From: an uncultured Ectothiorhodospiraceae bacterium
Lineage (GTDB): Bacteria; Pseudomonadota; Gammaproteobacteria; Nitrococcales; Nitrococcaceae
Assembly (NCBI GenBank): GCA_913055565.1
Contig: CAJXKP010000001.1
Location: forward strand, 99,248-163,247
Reading direction: 5' to 3'
DNA length: 64,000 bases
Within the stretch, counting starts at the first letter, position 1. The number at the start of each line of letters is the position of its first letter. Position numbers and translations under genes: made by a program. Of the stretch, positions 28,946-37,714 are shown piece by piece. The notes beneath the pieces were generated by a model that searched no databases, was not told the DNA's origin, and saw only the letters and a list, made by a program, of their open reading frames with translations.

Positions 28946-29107
28946 AGGAGACGCAGAACAATTCGCGCGAGCCATTGGCGGCTGACCGCGAACGCCGAAA
29001 AAGCGCGGCGCGCCACGCTGCGCCGGCGGTACAGCCGAGCTTTGCGAGACCGACTGCGTACGCGCCCCGCACCCCAATAGGCGCGCGGGAATTATTCAGC
29101 GTTTGCT
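28946..29107. repeat. MITE-like repeat family B, copy 1
   Basis: The 162-bp element has imperfect terminal inverted repeats (AGGAGACGCAGAACAATTCG with CGGGAATTATTCAGCGTTTG). It shares an internal GTACAGCCGAGCT segment with the copy at 49503. No coding capacity or clear target duplication is seen. Its right end includes the first two bases of the stop triplet of the downstream minus-strand gene. Confidence 0.75.
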
Positions 29108-29990
29108 AAAGCGAGCGCTTGTTGCCCTCGCTGAAATACTCCTGCTTGAGACGATGTAGCGCCGAGATATCCTCGTCGCCATAGCCACGCGCCATGAGCT
29201 GCTCGTAGTGTTTGCTCGTCATCTCGACGATGGGCAGCGCGACCCCCAATTCATCGAGCATGCGCCGGCAGATGGCGAGGTCCTTGTGGTGGAGCGCACA
29301 CTTAAAGCCTGGCGTATAGTCCTGCCGGACCATGCTCGGGCCGCGGTTGGTCAGGAACCAATTGCCCGCCGCGCCGCCGCCGACGACGTTAATCACCTGT
29401 TCCATATCCAGGCCCATGGCCTCCCCGAAGGCCAGGGCCTCGGTAACCGCCTGATTAATCCCGGCCGCCATGATCTGATTAACGGCCTTGGTGGCCTGGC
29501 CCTGACCCGCATCCCCCATATGCGTCACCGAGTTACTCACCGCTTCCAGCGCCGGCAGGGCCCGTGCGTAGGCCTCGGCATCACCGCCGACCATGAGCAC
29601 CAACGCCCCGTTCTGAGCCCCTTCACGGCCGCCGGAGACGGGGGCATCGAGGAATCGGGCCCCGGTCGCCGCGACGCGCTCCGCCGCCTCGCGCGCGGCG
29701 TTGACGCTAATCGTCGAGGTATCGACAACCACCTTGCTGTCGTCGAGCGCTGGGATCATGGCATCCACCATCTCCAGGACGTCTTCATCGCCCCCCACGC
29801 TTGTAACGATGACGTCGCAGGCTACTGCCAGATCGGCCGGACTCGCGGCGGCCGAGACCGCCAGCTCCGAGGCCATCGCCTCGCCGGTAGCCGCGGTTCG
29901 GTTCCAGAGGGTCGTCAGCTGGTCCTGGCGCGACAGATTACGAGCCATGCCCGAGCCGATCGCCCCGAGCCCGATAACACCGACTTGCAT
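29106..29990 (-). CDS. 3-hydroxyisobutyrate dehydrogenase family NAD(P)-dependent oxidoreductase
   Basis: The 294-residue beta-hydroxyacid dehydrogenase has the N-terminal V-G-V-I-G-L-G-A-I-G-S-G-M nucleotide motif and the substrate-binding D-A-P-V-S-G-G. The catalytic lysine lies in T-K-A-V-N-Q-I-M. It reduces or oxidises small beta-hydroxy acids; 3-hydroxyisobutyrate, tartronate semialdehyde and succinic semialdehyde are all possible, and context does not decide. The ATG at 29990 has GGAGG six bases upstream and shares one base with the speA stop. The stop codon lies inside the inverted end of repeat B copy 1. Confidence 0.88.
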   Translation of the reverse strand: MQVGVIGLGAIGSGMARNLSRQDQLTTLWNRTAATGEAMASELAVSAAASPADLAVACDVIVTSVGGDEDVLEMVDAMIPALDDSKVVVDTSTISVNAAREAAERVAATGARFLDAPVSGGREGAQNGALVLMVGGDAEAYARALPALEAVSNSVTHMGDAGQGQATKAVNQIMAAGINQAVTEALAFGEAMGLDMEQVINVVGGGAAGNWFLTNRGPSMVRQDYTPGFKCALHHKDLAICRRMLDELGVALPIVEMTSKHYEQLMARGYGDEDISALHRLKQEYFSEGNKRSL

Positions 29991-31891
29991 CACGATCCTC
30001 CGTACTTAGGTTCGTTGTTGAGATAGGTATACCCCTGCAACCCCGCCTCCAGCTCCCGCCGGCATGCCGCGCGTGTAGCGTCATCCAGCGGCGCGTCAGC
30101 TACTCGCTGGCGGTAGGCCTGCAACAGGGCGCGCCCGTCGAAATGGACATGACGCAGCACGGCCTCGATGTTGTCGCCGTTGGCCGGCTCGGAGAGGTGC
30201 CAACCGTCACCGTCGACAACCACGTTAACGGCGTCCGTATCACCGAATAGGTTGTGCTGATCCCCCAGGATCTCCTGATAGGCGCCCACCATGAACACCC
30301 CCAGAAGCAGCGGATCATCGGGGTGATACGCCGGCAGCGGCAAGGTTCGCTCGACGCCATCCCGATCCACGTACAGATGAATCGCGCCGTCGGAATCGCA
30401 GGTCAGATCCTGGAGGATGTTGCGGCTAGTTAGCGGCTCGTCGAGACGATTGACGGGGAGGATGGGGAATATCTGATCGATGGCCCAGATATCGGGCATG
30501 GACTGGAACAGGGACAGATTGACGAACAGCTTGTCGGCGAGCCGCTCCTGGAGCTCGTCGAGGACCTCGCGATGGGCCCGCACCTGGGGTTCGAGGCGTG
30601 CCAGCACGCGACGACAGGTCGCATGGTAGATGCGCTCGGCCTCGGCGCGCTGGGCTAGATTGAGCAGGCCGTTGGTATAAAGGCCCTGAGCCTCACTAAC
30701 CCAATGACAGGCGTCGTGATAGACCTCGAGCGGCGAGCGCTCGTCGGCCTCACAATAGCCACGCCATAGATCCTGCAGGACGACCGGGGCCGCCTCCTCG
30801 GGGGCGGCCGGCGCCTGCTCGCCGGGAACGCGATCGACATCGACGACATCGGTAACGAGTACCGCATGGTGCGCCGTCATGGCCCGCCCGGACTCCGTTA
30901 TCAGATCCGGCTGCGGCAAGGCCTCGGCGTCGCAGACCTCGGCCAGGGTATGCACGATGTTGCGCGCGTACTCGCCGACGGTGTAATTCATGGAGCAAAA
31001 GCTCCGCGAGCGCGTGCCCTCGTAATCGACCCCGAGCCCGCCACCGACATCGACGCAGCTGATCGGGGCGCCCAGCGCCCGAAGCTCGGCGTAATAGCGC
31101 GCGGCCTCGCGCATGCCGCGCTGGATATCCCCGATATTGGGTATCTGGGAGCCGAGATGGAAATGCAGCAGATCCAGGTTGTTCAGTCGACCGGCCTCGC
31201 GCAGGCGCTCCACCACGGTCAGCGCCTGGGCCGCCGAAAGCCCGAACTTGGACTTCTCGCCCCCGGTATTCTGCCACTTGCCCTCGCCAATGGAGGCCAA
31301 CCGCACACGCAACCCCAAAACGGGATCGACCATCAGCCGCTCGGCCTCCGCCAGGATGACCGAGACCTCGGAGAGCTTCTCGACCACGATGCGGCAATCG
31401 AGCCCAAGCTGGCGCGCGCGTAGGGCGAGCCGGACATACTCGCGGTCCTTATAGCCATTACAGATGACACAGCTACCGGTGGGGGCGACCGCCAGCACAG
31501 CCATGAGCTCGGGCTTACTACCCGCCTCCAGGCCGATGGCCGTGGCCTCGCTGGCCAGGATCTCCTCGACGACCCGCTGGTGCTGATTGACCTTAATAGG
31601 GTAGACCGCCGTGTAAGCGCCCCGATAGCCGTCGGCGCTCATGGCCTCCCGGAACGCGTTATCGAGCGCCTCGACCCGATCGCGCAGGATATCGACGAAG
31701 CGGACCAGGATGGGCAGCCGCAAACCGGCGCGCCTCGCGGCAGCCGCCACCGCTGGCAGGCTGATCGCCGCGCCGCAAGCGCCGCGGCGGGGTTGGGCGA
31801 CGAGCTCACCATCGGCGATGTCGAAGTAGCCGTCGCTCCACTCCGGCAGATTGTAGGTGGCGCGCGCGGCGGCCGCGTAATCACGGGTCAT
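29990..31891 (-). CDS. speA: Biosynthetic arginine decarboxylase
   Basis: The 633-residue fold III PLP enzyme converts arginine to agmatine, the first step of a putrescine route. It has the PLP lysine motif Y-P-I-K-V-N-Q-H near residue 98, the glycine-rich D-V-G-G-G-L-G-V-D-Y phosphate loop, and the E-S-G-R-A-M-T-A-H-H motif. The length fits SpeA. The gene is divergent from speE, so the two polyamine genes share a control region of about 96 bases. It is coupled to the downstream dehydrogenase gene by a one-base overlap. No agmatinase or agmatine deiminase gene is in the window. Confidence 0.95.
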   Translation of the reverse strand: MTRDYAAAARATYNLPEWSDGYFDIADGELVAQPRRGACGAAISLPAVAAAARRAGLRLPILVRFVDILRDRVEALDNAFREAMSADGYRGAYTAVYPIKVNQHQRVVEEILASEATAIGLEAGSKPELMAVLAVAPTGSCVICNGYKDREYVRLALRARQLGLDCRIVVEKLSEVSVILAEAERLMVDPVLGLRVRLASIGEGKWQNTGGEKSKFGLSAAQALTVVERLREAGRLNNLDLLHFHLGSQIPNIGDIQRGMREAARYYAELRALGAPISCVDVGGGLGVDYEGTRSRSFCSMNYTVGEYARNIVHTLAEVCDAEALPQPDLITESGRAMTAHHAVLVTDVVDVDRVPGEQAPAAPEEAAPVVLQDLWRGYCEADERSPLEVYHDACHWVSEAQGLYTNGLLNLAQRAEAERIYHATCRRVLARLEPQVRAHREVLDELQERLADKLFVNLSLFQSMPDIWAIDQIFPILPVNRLDEPLTSRNILQDLTCDSDGAIHLYVDRDGVERTLPLPAYHPDDPLLLGVFMVGAYQEILGDQHNLFGDTDAVNVVVDGDGWHLSEPANGDNIEAVLRHVHFDGRALLQAYRQRVADAPLDDATRAACRRELEAGLQGYTYLNNEPKYGGS

Positions 31892-31937
31892 GGGCGCTTC
31901 AAGTCAGCCGCTTTAGAGGCGAAAATGCTACTACCTC

Positions 31938-31959
31938 GCGTCCTGGGCGAACAGGACGC
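31938..31959 (+). promoter_or_regulatory. Hairpin in the speA-speE control region
   Basis: GCGTCCTG (31938-31945) and CAGGACGC (31952-31959) form a perfect 8-bp stem with a 6-base loop, 28 bases before the speE start. It has no U-tract. It could be a leader structure of speE or an operator dyad acting on both divergent genes. Confidence 0.45.
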
Positions 31960-31987
31960 CCGCCGCAAATCGCATATGAGAGACCGC

Positions 31988-32845
31988 ATGAGCCTGGACG
32001 AGCACTGGTTTAGCGAGGCCTTCGAGGCCGAAGGCATGGCCTTCTCGCTACGCATCACGGACAAGCTCCACGACGAGCAGACCCCCTATCAGCGCATCCA
32101 GGTCTACCAGACGAGCCATTGGGGCCGCCTCATGGTCATCGATGGCTGCATCATGCTCACCGACCGCGATAACTTCCTCTATCACGAGATGATGAGCCAC
32201 CCGGGTCTTTTCACCCACGACAACCCGCGCGAGGTGCTCATCATCGGCGGCGGTGACTGCGGTACGCTGCGCGAGGTGCTGCGCCACCCGGGGGTCACCC
32301 GCGCGGTCCAGGTGGATATCGATGCCGGGGTCACCGAGGCCGCGAGGCAATTCTTTCCCGAGCTCACCCAAGCCAATGACGACCAACGCGCCGAGCTGCG
32401 CTTTGAGGACGGCCTGCAATACATCGCGGCCGCGGGCGACGCCAGCTTCGACGTCGTGATCGTCGACAGCACCGATCCCGTCGGCATCGCCGAGGGGCTT
32501 TTTGGCGCCTCATTCCTGCGCGGCGTCCATCGCGTGCTCCGGCCCGGCGGACTGGTCGTCCAACAAAGCGAGTCGCCCCTGCTGCACAGCGAGGGCATTA
32601 TCCGCGATCTCCATACCGCATTGAGCGAGGCGGGCTTTAGTAGCCGTGCCACATTGCCATTCCCCGTGCCCAGCTACCCCAGCGGCTGGTGGAGCTGCAC
32701 CATCGCGGGGCGCGAGCGCGATGTGCACAACTTCCGCGAGACCGCCGCCCGCGCCGCTGCTTTCCCGACGCAGTACTACACCGCCGGCATCCATTACGGT
32801 GCGCTACATCCGCCGGCCTTCTGCCGAGCCGTTTTCAACGACTAG
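31988..32845 (+). CDS. speE: Spermidine synthase (polyamine aminopropyltransferase)
   Basis: The 285-residue enzyme transfers aminopropyl groups from decarboxylated S-adenosylmethionine to putrescine. It has the Y-Q-R-I-Q-V-Y-Q-T N-terminal beta motif, M-L-T-D-R-D-N-F-L-Y-H-E-M-M, the G-G-G-D-C-G-T-L-R-E-V nucleotide motif (with Cys in the second-last glycine place of the E. coli motif), and V-D-S-T-D-P-V-G with the catalytic Asp. Two in-frame ATGs, 31976 and 31988, are possible; GAGAG five bases before the second favours 31988. It is divergent from speA. Confidence 0.93.
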   Translation: MSLDEHWFSEAFEAEGMAFSLRITDKLHDEQTPYQRIQVYQTSHWGRLMVIDGCIMLTDRDNFLYHEMMSHPGLFTHDNPREVLIIGGGDCGTLREVLRHPGVTRAVQVDIDAGVTEAARQFFPELTQANDDQRAELRFEDGLQYIAAAGDASFDVVIVDSTDPVGIAEGLFGASFLRGVHRVLRPGGLVVQQSESPLLHSEGIIRDLHTALSEAGFSSRATLPFPVPSYPSGWWSCTIAGRERDVHNFRETAARAAAFPTQYYTAGIHYGALHPPAFCRAVFND

Positions 32846-32854
32846 GCGCCCACC

Positions 32855-33346
32855 CTAGCGCGCCAGCCGAATCGCCGCCTTGCCTGCCTTATCGACGAAC
32901 ACGAGCTCCTTATAGCGCCCGCGCGGGACGCTCACCACAAGACATGGCTGGGTGAGGGCCTGCGTCGTGATGGCAGCGGCGCCGGGCTGATGCCATTCGA
33001 CGGCAACCGTGAGCACGCCATCGCTCAGGCGACTCGCCCCGGCCTCCAGACGCACGACATAACCACCCGTCGGCTGCGTCCCCATGCTGACGACCACAAC
33101 CGCCCGCTCACCGAAATCGACGTCCTGGACGGCTGACCGATTCAGCCGGTTATCGTCCTGGCGAGCAAACGCCGCCACCGCCTTCGCATCATCAAGCCAG
33201 ACCGCGCCACGGCGCTCGCTACCGCAATAGCCGCCGTGGTCGAGCGAGCGCACGGCAACGCTCGATTCACCGCCGATACGGGACATACCGACCCCGACGC
33301 CGGGTAGCAATAACGCCAGGCCGGCGACCATCGTGCAGTAGCGCAT
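32855..33346 (-). CDS. PrcB-C domain (protease complex inhibitor-like) exported protein
   Basis: The 163-residue protein begins with an export signal (M-R-Y-C-T-M-V-A-G-L-A-L-L-L-P-G). Its C-terminal half has the PrcB-type signature V-V-V-V-S-M-G-T-Q-P-T-G-G-Y. PrcB binds and stabilises the PrtP protease in Treponema; in proteobacteria the role is unknown, so only the domain is claimed. GGAGGGG just before ATG 33346 fixes the start, removing ten extra residues of the open frame. It is convergent with speE, with ten bases between. Confidence 0.75.
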   Translation of the reverse strand: MRYCTMVAGLALLLPGVGVGMSRIGGESSVAVRSLDHGGYCGSERRGAVWLDDAKAVAAFARQDDNRLNRSAVQDVDFGERAVVVVSMGTQPTGGYVVRLEAGASRLSDGVLTVAVEWHQPGAAAITTQALTQPCLVVSVPRGRYKELVFVDKAGKAAIRLAR

Positions 33347-33471
33347 AGCCCCTCCGTTGAGCCAGACAACCAGCATCAGGCTAACGCGAGGGCTGCCGTA
33401 GCCGTTCTAACCTAAGATTGCTCACCCATCCACACGGCACGATGCGGGCGCGCCGCTACGTCGGGCAAGGG

Positions 33472-34599
33472 CTATTCGAAAGCGCCGAAATCGAGATCGC
33501 CAGCGCTCTCCGCACTAGCACTAGCGCTAGCGCCCCCTCTCATGCGCATACGCAGGCTGAGATCATTGCGTGAATCCGCATTCGCCAGCGCCTCCTCGCC
33601 ATCGATCTGCCCAGCCTGATAGAGGTGATACAGGGACTCATCAAAGGTCTGTATATCGTCCTCGCCGCTGTTTTGCATCGCCTCCTTGATCTCGCCCAAA
33701 CGCCCCTTGCTGATTAATTCGCTAATGAACGGGGTATTACGCATGATCTCCACGGCAGGCAGGCGCTCGCCATTGACGCCCGTGACCAGACGTTGGCTAA
33801 TAATCGCCACGATCTGCTGCGATAGCTCCCCGTAGAGCTGACTATGCGCCGCTTGGGGGAAGAGATTGATGATGCGATCGAGCGCCTGATTGGCATTCGG
33901 CGCATGGAGGGTCGACAGGCACAGATGCCCCGTCTGGGCGTAGGCGATGGTCTGCTCCATGGTCTCCCGATCGCGCGCCTCGCCGATAAGCAACACATCG
34001 GGGGAGGCCCGCATCGCGTTGCGCAGCGCCTTGCTATAGCTATGGGTATCGAGGCCGACCTCACGCTGATCCACGATCGAGCGTTTGTGGCGGTACATAT
34101 ACTCGATCGGGTCTTCGATGGTCAGGATATGGCCCATACTATTGGCGTTGCGATAGTCGATCATGGACGCCAGCGCGGTCGACTTGCCGGAGCCGGTCGC
34201 GCCGACGACCAGGATCAACCCGCGCTCCGACATGATGAGATCCTTGAACGAGGCCGGCAGACTCAGCTCCTCCATGCTCGGAACGCTGGCTGTGATATAG
34301 CGTATCGCCATGGACGCCGCGCCACGCTGGCGATAGAGATTGACCCGAAAGCGCCCCAGGCCCTCCATACCTACCGCCAGATTGAGCTCCAGCTGCTCCT
34401 CGAATTCCGCGACCTCGGCCTCGTTCATGATCGAGTAGGCCATGGCCTCGATCTCTTGGGCGGCCATGGTCTTATCCGAGCGCACCGGACGGATGTTGCC
34501 CTGTAGCCGCAGTGCCGCTGGCGCCCCGGCACTGAAGAACAGATCCGAGGCCTGGTGTTTCGCCATCAACTTGAGGTAGGCGTTGAGGTCGTTATTCAT
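33472..34599 (-). CDS. pilU: Type IV pilus ATPase PilU
   Basis: The 375-residue hexameric ATPase assists PilT in pilus retraction and twitching. It has an N-terminal PilT-like PAS domain, Walker A G-A-T-G-S-G-K-S at about 133-140, the Asp box T-I-E-D-P-I-E-Y, the Walker B region A-S-P-D-V-L-L-I-G-E-A-R-D, and the His box T-G-H-L-C-L-S-T-L-H-A. The C-terminal F-D-E-S-L-Y-H-L-Y-Q-A-G-Q-I and D-S-R-N-D-L-S-L-R-M-R segments are PilU-like rather than PilT-like. The tail carries an A-S-A-S-A-S-A run encoded by a GCTAGC/GCTAGT hexamer repeat. pilT is not adjacent, unlike in most relatives. Confidence 0.9.
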   Translation of the reverse strand: MNNDLNAYLKLMAKHQASDLFFSAGAPAALRLQGNIRPVRSDKTMAAQEIEAMAYSIMNEAEVAEFEEQLELNLAVGMEGLGRFRVNLYRQRGAASMAIRYITASVPSMEELSLPASFKDLIMSERGLILVVGATGSGKSTALASMIDYRNANSMGHILTIEDPIEYMYRHKRSIVDQREVGLDTHSYSKALRNAMRASPDVLLIGEARDRETMEQTIAYAQTGHLCLSTLHAPNANQALDRIINLFPQAAHSQLYGELSQQIVAIISQRLVTGVNGERLPAVEIMRNTPFISELISKGRLGEIKEAMQNSGEDDIQTFDESLYHLYQAGQIDGEEALANADSRNDLSLRMRMRGGASASASAESAGDLDFGAFE

Positions 34600-34777
34600 G
34601 ATGAACTGGATCTCACCGCGTTCACAAAATATTCATTGTTGCCATCGTTACAAGCATCGCGAACCCGCGCCGGTTCTGCAACCCGTCTAACGAGACCCCA
34701 GATAGCCATCGGCCACGCCGTCGTCAGGCCCCGATGCAGGGCGACGTGAGCCGCGCGAGGCCGTTATCTGAGCTACC

Positions 34778-34815
34778 ATCGGTATCGGACACCAGCTCCA
34801 CTAATCGGTACCGAT
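34778..34815. promoter_or_regulatory. Repeated operator-like dyad upstream of the DUF1840 gene
   Basis: A perfect 12-base palindrome ATCGGTACCGAT lies at 34804-34815, and a related ATCGGTATCGGA lies 26 bases upstream at 34778-34789. The spacing and position, about 26 bases before the start of the DUF1840 gene, look like paired sites for a dimeric regulator. No regulator gene is nearby. Confidence 0.3.
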
Positions 34816-34840
34816 CACAAGCCCCAGGAGGAGCCCGCGT

Positions 34841-35161
34841 ATGCCCGTCACGTTCCACAGTCCAGCCCATGGCGACGTCCTTATGCTGGATCAACATGCC
34901 CGATATCTCATCGAGCTGATGGGCCACAGCGACCAAGTCCCTGGTGCCCTCGACAGCAGCGATGTCCCCGGCGCCCGTCAGCAACTGCGCGAGTCGCTGA
35001 ACCAGCTCGACAGCGCGGACGAGGCATCGGACACGGCGGCGGAAGACGAGGACGAGGAGGCTAGCGATGAAGCCAGCATCGATTGGCATCGCCGTGCCTG
35101 GCCGCTGTTACAGATGCTGGACGCCGCCGCCGACGCCGAGAGCCATGTCCTTTGGTACTGA
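34841..35161 (+). CDS. DUF1840 domain protein
   Basis: The 106-residue protein starts M-P-V-T-F-H-S-P-A-H-G-D-V-L-M-L, typical of DUF1840, with a helical body. An acidic low-complexity linker at about 57-78 (D/E/A/S) precedes a C-terminal helix. The function is unknown. CAGGAGGAG lies about seven bases before the ATG. It is a single-gene unit between divergent pilU and the convergent Bax-like gene. Confidence 0.85.
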   Translation: MPVTFHSPAHGDVLMLDQHARYLIELMGHSDQVPGALDSSDVPGARQQLRESLNQLDSADEASDTAAEDEDEEASDEASIDWHRRAWPLLQMLDAAADAESHVLWY

Positions 35162-35171
35162 CAGCGCCTCC

Positions 35172-36020
35172 CTAGCCATCGAAGCGGGCTAGCTCGTTAA
35201 CGCGAATGACGCTGCGTATGATCTCAACGTACTGCTGCCCCTTCGCCGAATAACGATCGAGGCCGGCGGCCAGATCACCGCCCTGCGGTACGCGATCCGC
35301 CGAGCGAGCCATCGCCCGGCGCCGCCGCAACTCCTCATAAATGGGGTGGCTATTGAGATGGTGCATGTAGTCGCGCACCGCGGCGGCAACATTCGGGTAG
35401 GCGGCGACCTCATGGGTGGCTCCCGCAGCGCGGCGGGCGGGCACGATGCCGCAGCCCGGCTTGAAGCACCACTTGCCGAAGATATTGTTGCCGAGCAGCG
35501 CGAAACGCGACGTCCCCCAGGCGGACTCCAGCGCGCCCTGGGCCAATGCGAGTGATACCGGGATGACATCCACGCGCTGAAGGAGGCCGGCCACCTGGTC
35601 GCTAGGCTCGCTGGCCTTGACTCGATAGCGCTGGCTCAGCCGATGCAACCAATCGCGGCTAGCCACATCCAGTTCCTTACCCGCCTCAAACCAGCCTTGG
35701 ACGCGTAGCAGCGCCGCGCGACGCTGGCGCATCTCATCGTTGACCTCAGCGACGATGGGCGCGAGATAGCCGATGAACATATTCTTTCGCGCCGAGCCGG
35801 CCGGCGCCTGCTTGAGCGGGGGCATGACGGGCGCCTCATACAGCGGCTCAAGCTCGGGGGGCACGGCCACCCGCACGCTAAGCTCAGCCACCGTAATACG
35901 GGCGCGGGCGTCATCCGCCGCTAGCGCCGCTGGCGCCCCGGCGAGCGCCAGAATCAATACCAGCCCCCAGCAAGCCCAGCCCGTAAGTCGGCAGCTGCTC
36001 ACGATAACCTTTTGTGTCAT
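35172..36020 (-). CDS. Bax-like exported glucosaminidase domain protein
   Basis: The 282-residue protein has a signal peptide (hydrophobic core W-A-C-W-G-L-V-L-I-L-A-L-A-G, cleavage after A-L-A). Its glucosaminidase/FlgJ-like domain contains A-Q-G-A-L-E-S-A-W-G-T-S-R-F with the catalytic Glu, followed by N-N-I-F-G-K-W-C-F and Y-M-H-H-L-N-S-H. It resembles E. coli Bax and would cut the glycan backbone of peptidoglycan in the periplasm. The start at ATG 36020 has GGAG six bases upstream; the slightly longer frame starts at a TTG that is part of that ribosome site. Confidence 0.85.
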   Translation of the reverse strand: MTQKVIVSSCRLTGWACWGLVLILALAGAPAALAADDARARITVAELSVRVAVPPELEPLYEAPVMPPLKQAPAGSARKNMFIGYLAPIVAEVNDEMRQRRAALLRVQGWFEAGKELDVASRDWLHRLSQRYRVKASEPSDQVAGLLQRVDVIPVSLALAQGALESAWGTSRFALLGNNIFGKWCFKPGCGIVPARRAAGATHEVAAYPNVAAAVRDYMHHLNSHPIYEELRRRRAMARSADRVPQGGDLAAGLDRYSAKGQQYVEIIRSVIRVNELARFDG

Positions 36021-36167
36021 CCTCATCTCCAACTAACCACGGTCATTGAGCCTGCAGCCTAGGCATGGCCTGGATCAACACGCCGTCGCCGAGCCGCTCA
36101 CAGACGCGCCGGCAAACGCCATGGCGGACACGCGGTGGTGGCGACGTCGTACGGCGACGAGGCAAGC

Positions 36168-36833
36168 ATGGATACAGTACGCGTAGATATCGTCTCGGAC
36201 GTGGCATGCCCGTGGTGTGCCATCGGTTACCGCCGCCTCGAAGAGGCGATCGGGCAGCTAACCGAGGAACTCAACTTCGAGCTCCATTGGCATCCCTTTG
36301 AGCTCAACCCGGACATGCCACCGGCGGGCGAGCCCATCGTCGAGCATCTGGCAAGCAAATACGGCTGCAGTGAGGCGGATGTCGTCGATACCCAGCACGG
36401 CATCATGGAAGCCGCCGAGGCCCTGGGCCTGGACTTTAGTGCAGCCGATCAGCGCCACGCCCACAACAGCTTCGACGCCCATCGCGTACTAACCTGGGCC
36501 GCGGAACAGGGACGCATGCGCGAGTTCCAGCTGGCGTTGTTCGACGCCTACTTCGGGGCAGCGCGCAATCCCTCCGCTCGCGATGTCCTGGCCGGCATCG
36601 CCGGCTCACTCGGACTGGATAGCGGCGAGGTCGACGACATCCTGGACTCGGATCGCTACGCCGACAGTGTTCGCCAGGAGGAGGCCCGCTTCGCCGAGGC
36701 CGGTGTGACCGCTGTGCCGGCCTTCATCATCAACCGTCAGTACCTCATATCCGGCGCGCGCGAGCCGGATATGCTCGTCGATGCCTTCCAACGCCTCGCT
36801 CGCGAGGCCAGCGATGAGCCGTCGCCCACTTAG
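36168..36833 (+). CDS. DsbA family oxidoreductase (FrnE-like)
   Basis: The 221-residue protein has the FrnE-type DsbA fold: a thioredoxin motif C-P-W-C in D-V-A-C-P-W-C-A-I-G, an inserted helical domain, and the cis-proline loop G-V-T-A-V-P-A-F-I-I-N. It has no signal peptide, so it is a cytosolic thiol-disulfide or isomerase enzyme, a group tied to oxidative stress and polyketide-like chemistry elsewhere. GAGG lies five bases before ATG 36168. It is convergent with the O-methyltransferase gene, with a 2-base gap. Confidence 0.9.
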   Translation: MDTVRVDIVSDVACPWCAIGYRRLEEAIGQLTEELNFELHWHPFELNPDMPPAGEPIVEHLASKYGCSEADVVDTQHGIMEAAEALGLDFSAADQRHAHNSFDAHRVLTWAAEQGRMREFQLALFDAYFGAARNPSARDVLAGIAGSLGLDSGEVDDILDSDRYADSVRQEEARFAEAGVTAVPAFIINRQYLISGAREPDMLVDAFQRLAREASDEPSPT

Positions 36834-36835
36834 CC

Positions 36836-37498
36836 TCAGGCGCGACGCCTAACCAGACCGAGCCCGTCACCGATGGGCGCGAGGCACATATCGACGCGAT
36901 CGTCCTCCTGGAGCTTGGCATTGAGCGCAGCGAGGGCGGCCGTGTTGTCGGTATCGTCATCGGGGTCGGCCACGGCGCCGCCCCAGAGGACGTTGTCGAG
37001 GATCATGATGCCACCCGGGCGCAGCAGCTTGAGGCCGTGCTCGTAGTAATCGTCATAGCCGGTCTTATCGGCATCGATGAAAACGAAGTCGAAACGACGC
37101 GCGTAGCCATCGGCAAGCAAGCCCTGCAACGTCTCCAACGCGGGCGCAAGCCGCAACGCGATCCGATCTTGCAACCCGGCCTCACGCCAATAGCGCTGGG
37201 CGACCGCGGTGTAGTCGTCGTTCACATCGCAGGTGATGAGCTGGCCGTCCTCGGGCAATGCCTCGGCGATGGCTAGCGCGCTATAGCCCGTGAAGGTGCC
37301 AACCTCCAGCGCCTGCCGCGCGCCGATGGCACGGACCATGAAGGCGATGAACTGCGCCTGATCGGCGCTAATCTGGAGATGGGCCTCGCGCATGGTCGAG
37401 GTCTGTTCGCGCAGCTTGGCCATGGCGGCCGTCTCGCGCGTTCCCTGTTCGAGCACATAGCGCGCCAAACGGGTCGAGCTCAGATCCACTTGCTTCAT
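36836..37498 (-). CDS. Class I SAM-dependent O-methyltransferase
   Basis: The 220-residue protein matches the caffeoyl-CoA O-methyltransferase/COMT-like family. It shows A-L-E-V-G-T-F-T-G-Y-S-A-L-A (SAM motif I), D-F-V-F-I-D-A-D-K-T-G-Y with the metal-binding Asp, and M-I-L-D-N-V-L-W-G-G. Members methylate small catechol-like substrates with Mg2+; the real substrate is unknown. AGGGGG just before ATG 37498 fixes the start and excludes 32 residues of the open frame. Confidence 0.88.
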   Translation of the reverse strand: MKQVDLSSTRLARYVLEQGTRETAAMAKLREQTSTMREAHLQISADQAQFIAFMVRAIGARQALEVGTFTGYSALAIAEALPEDGQLITCDVNDDYTAVAQRYWREAGLQDRIALRLAPALETLQGLLADGYARRFDFVFIDADKTGYDDYYEHGLKLLRPGGIMILDNVLWGGAVADPDDDTDNTAALAALNAKLQEDDRVDMCLAPIGDGLGLVRRRA

Positions 37499-37714
37499 GG
37501 CGCCCCCTGATAGGTTGGTAGAAGTCGCTAGGTTGCGGCGCAGCGCGAGGTAACACAACCCGAGACCGAGTGGGCAGATCCCAGGGCCTCCCACCTGCCC
37601 AAGCCATCAGCCTGAGCACACCATGGCCTAGCAGCAAAGCGCTTTACAGGCCCTTAGCCGCCGCCGAAGATACGCATCCCGTGAACCCCTTCGCAGCCAC
37701 TGCATCGAGCGACC

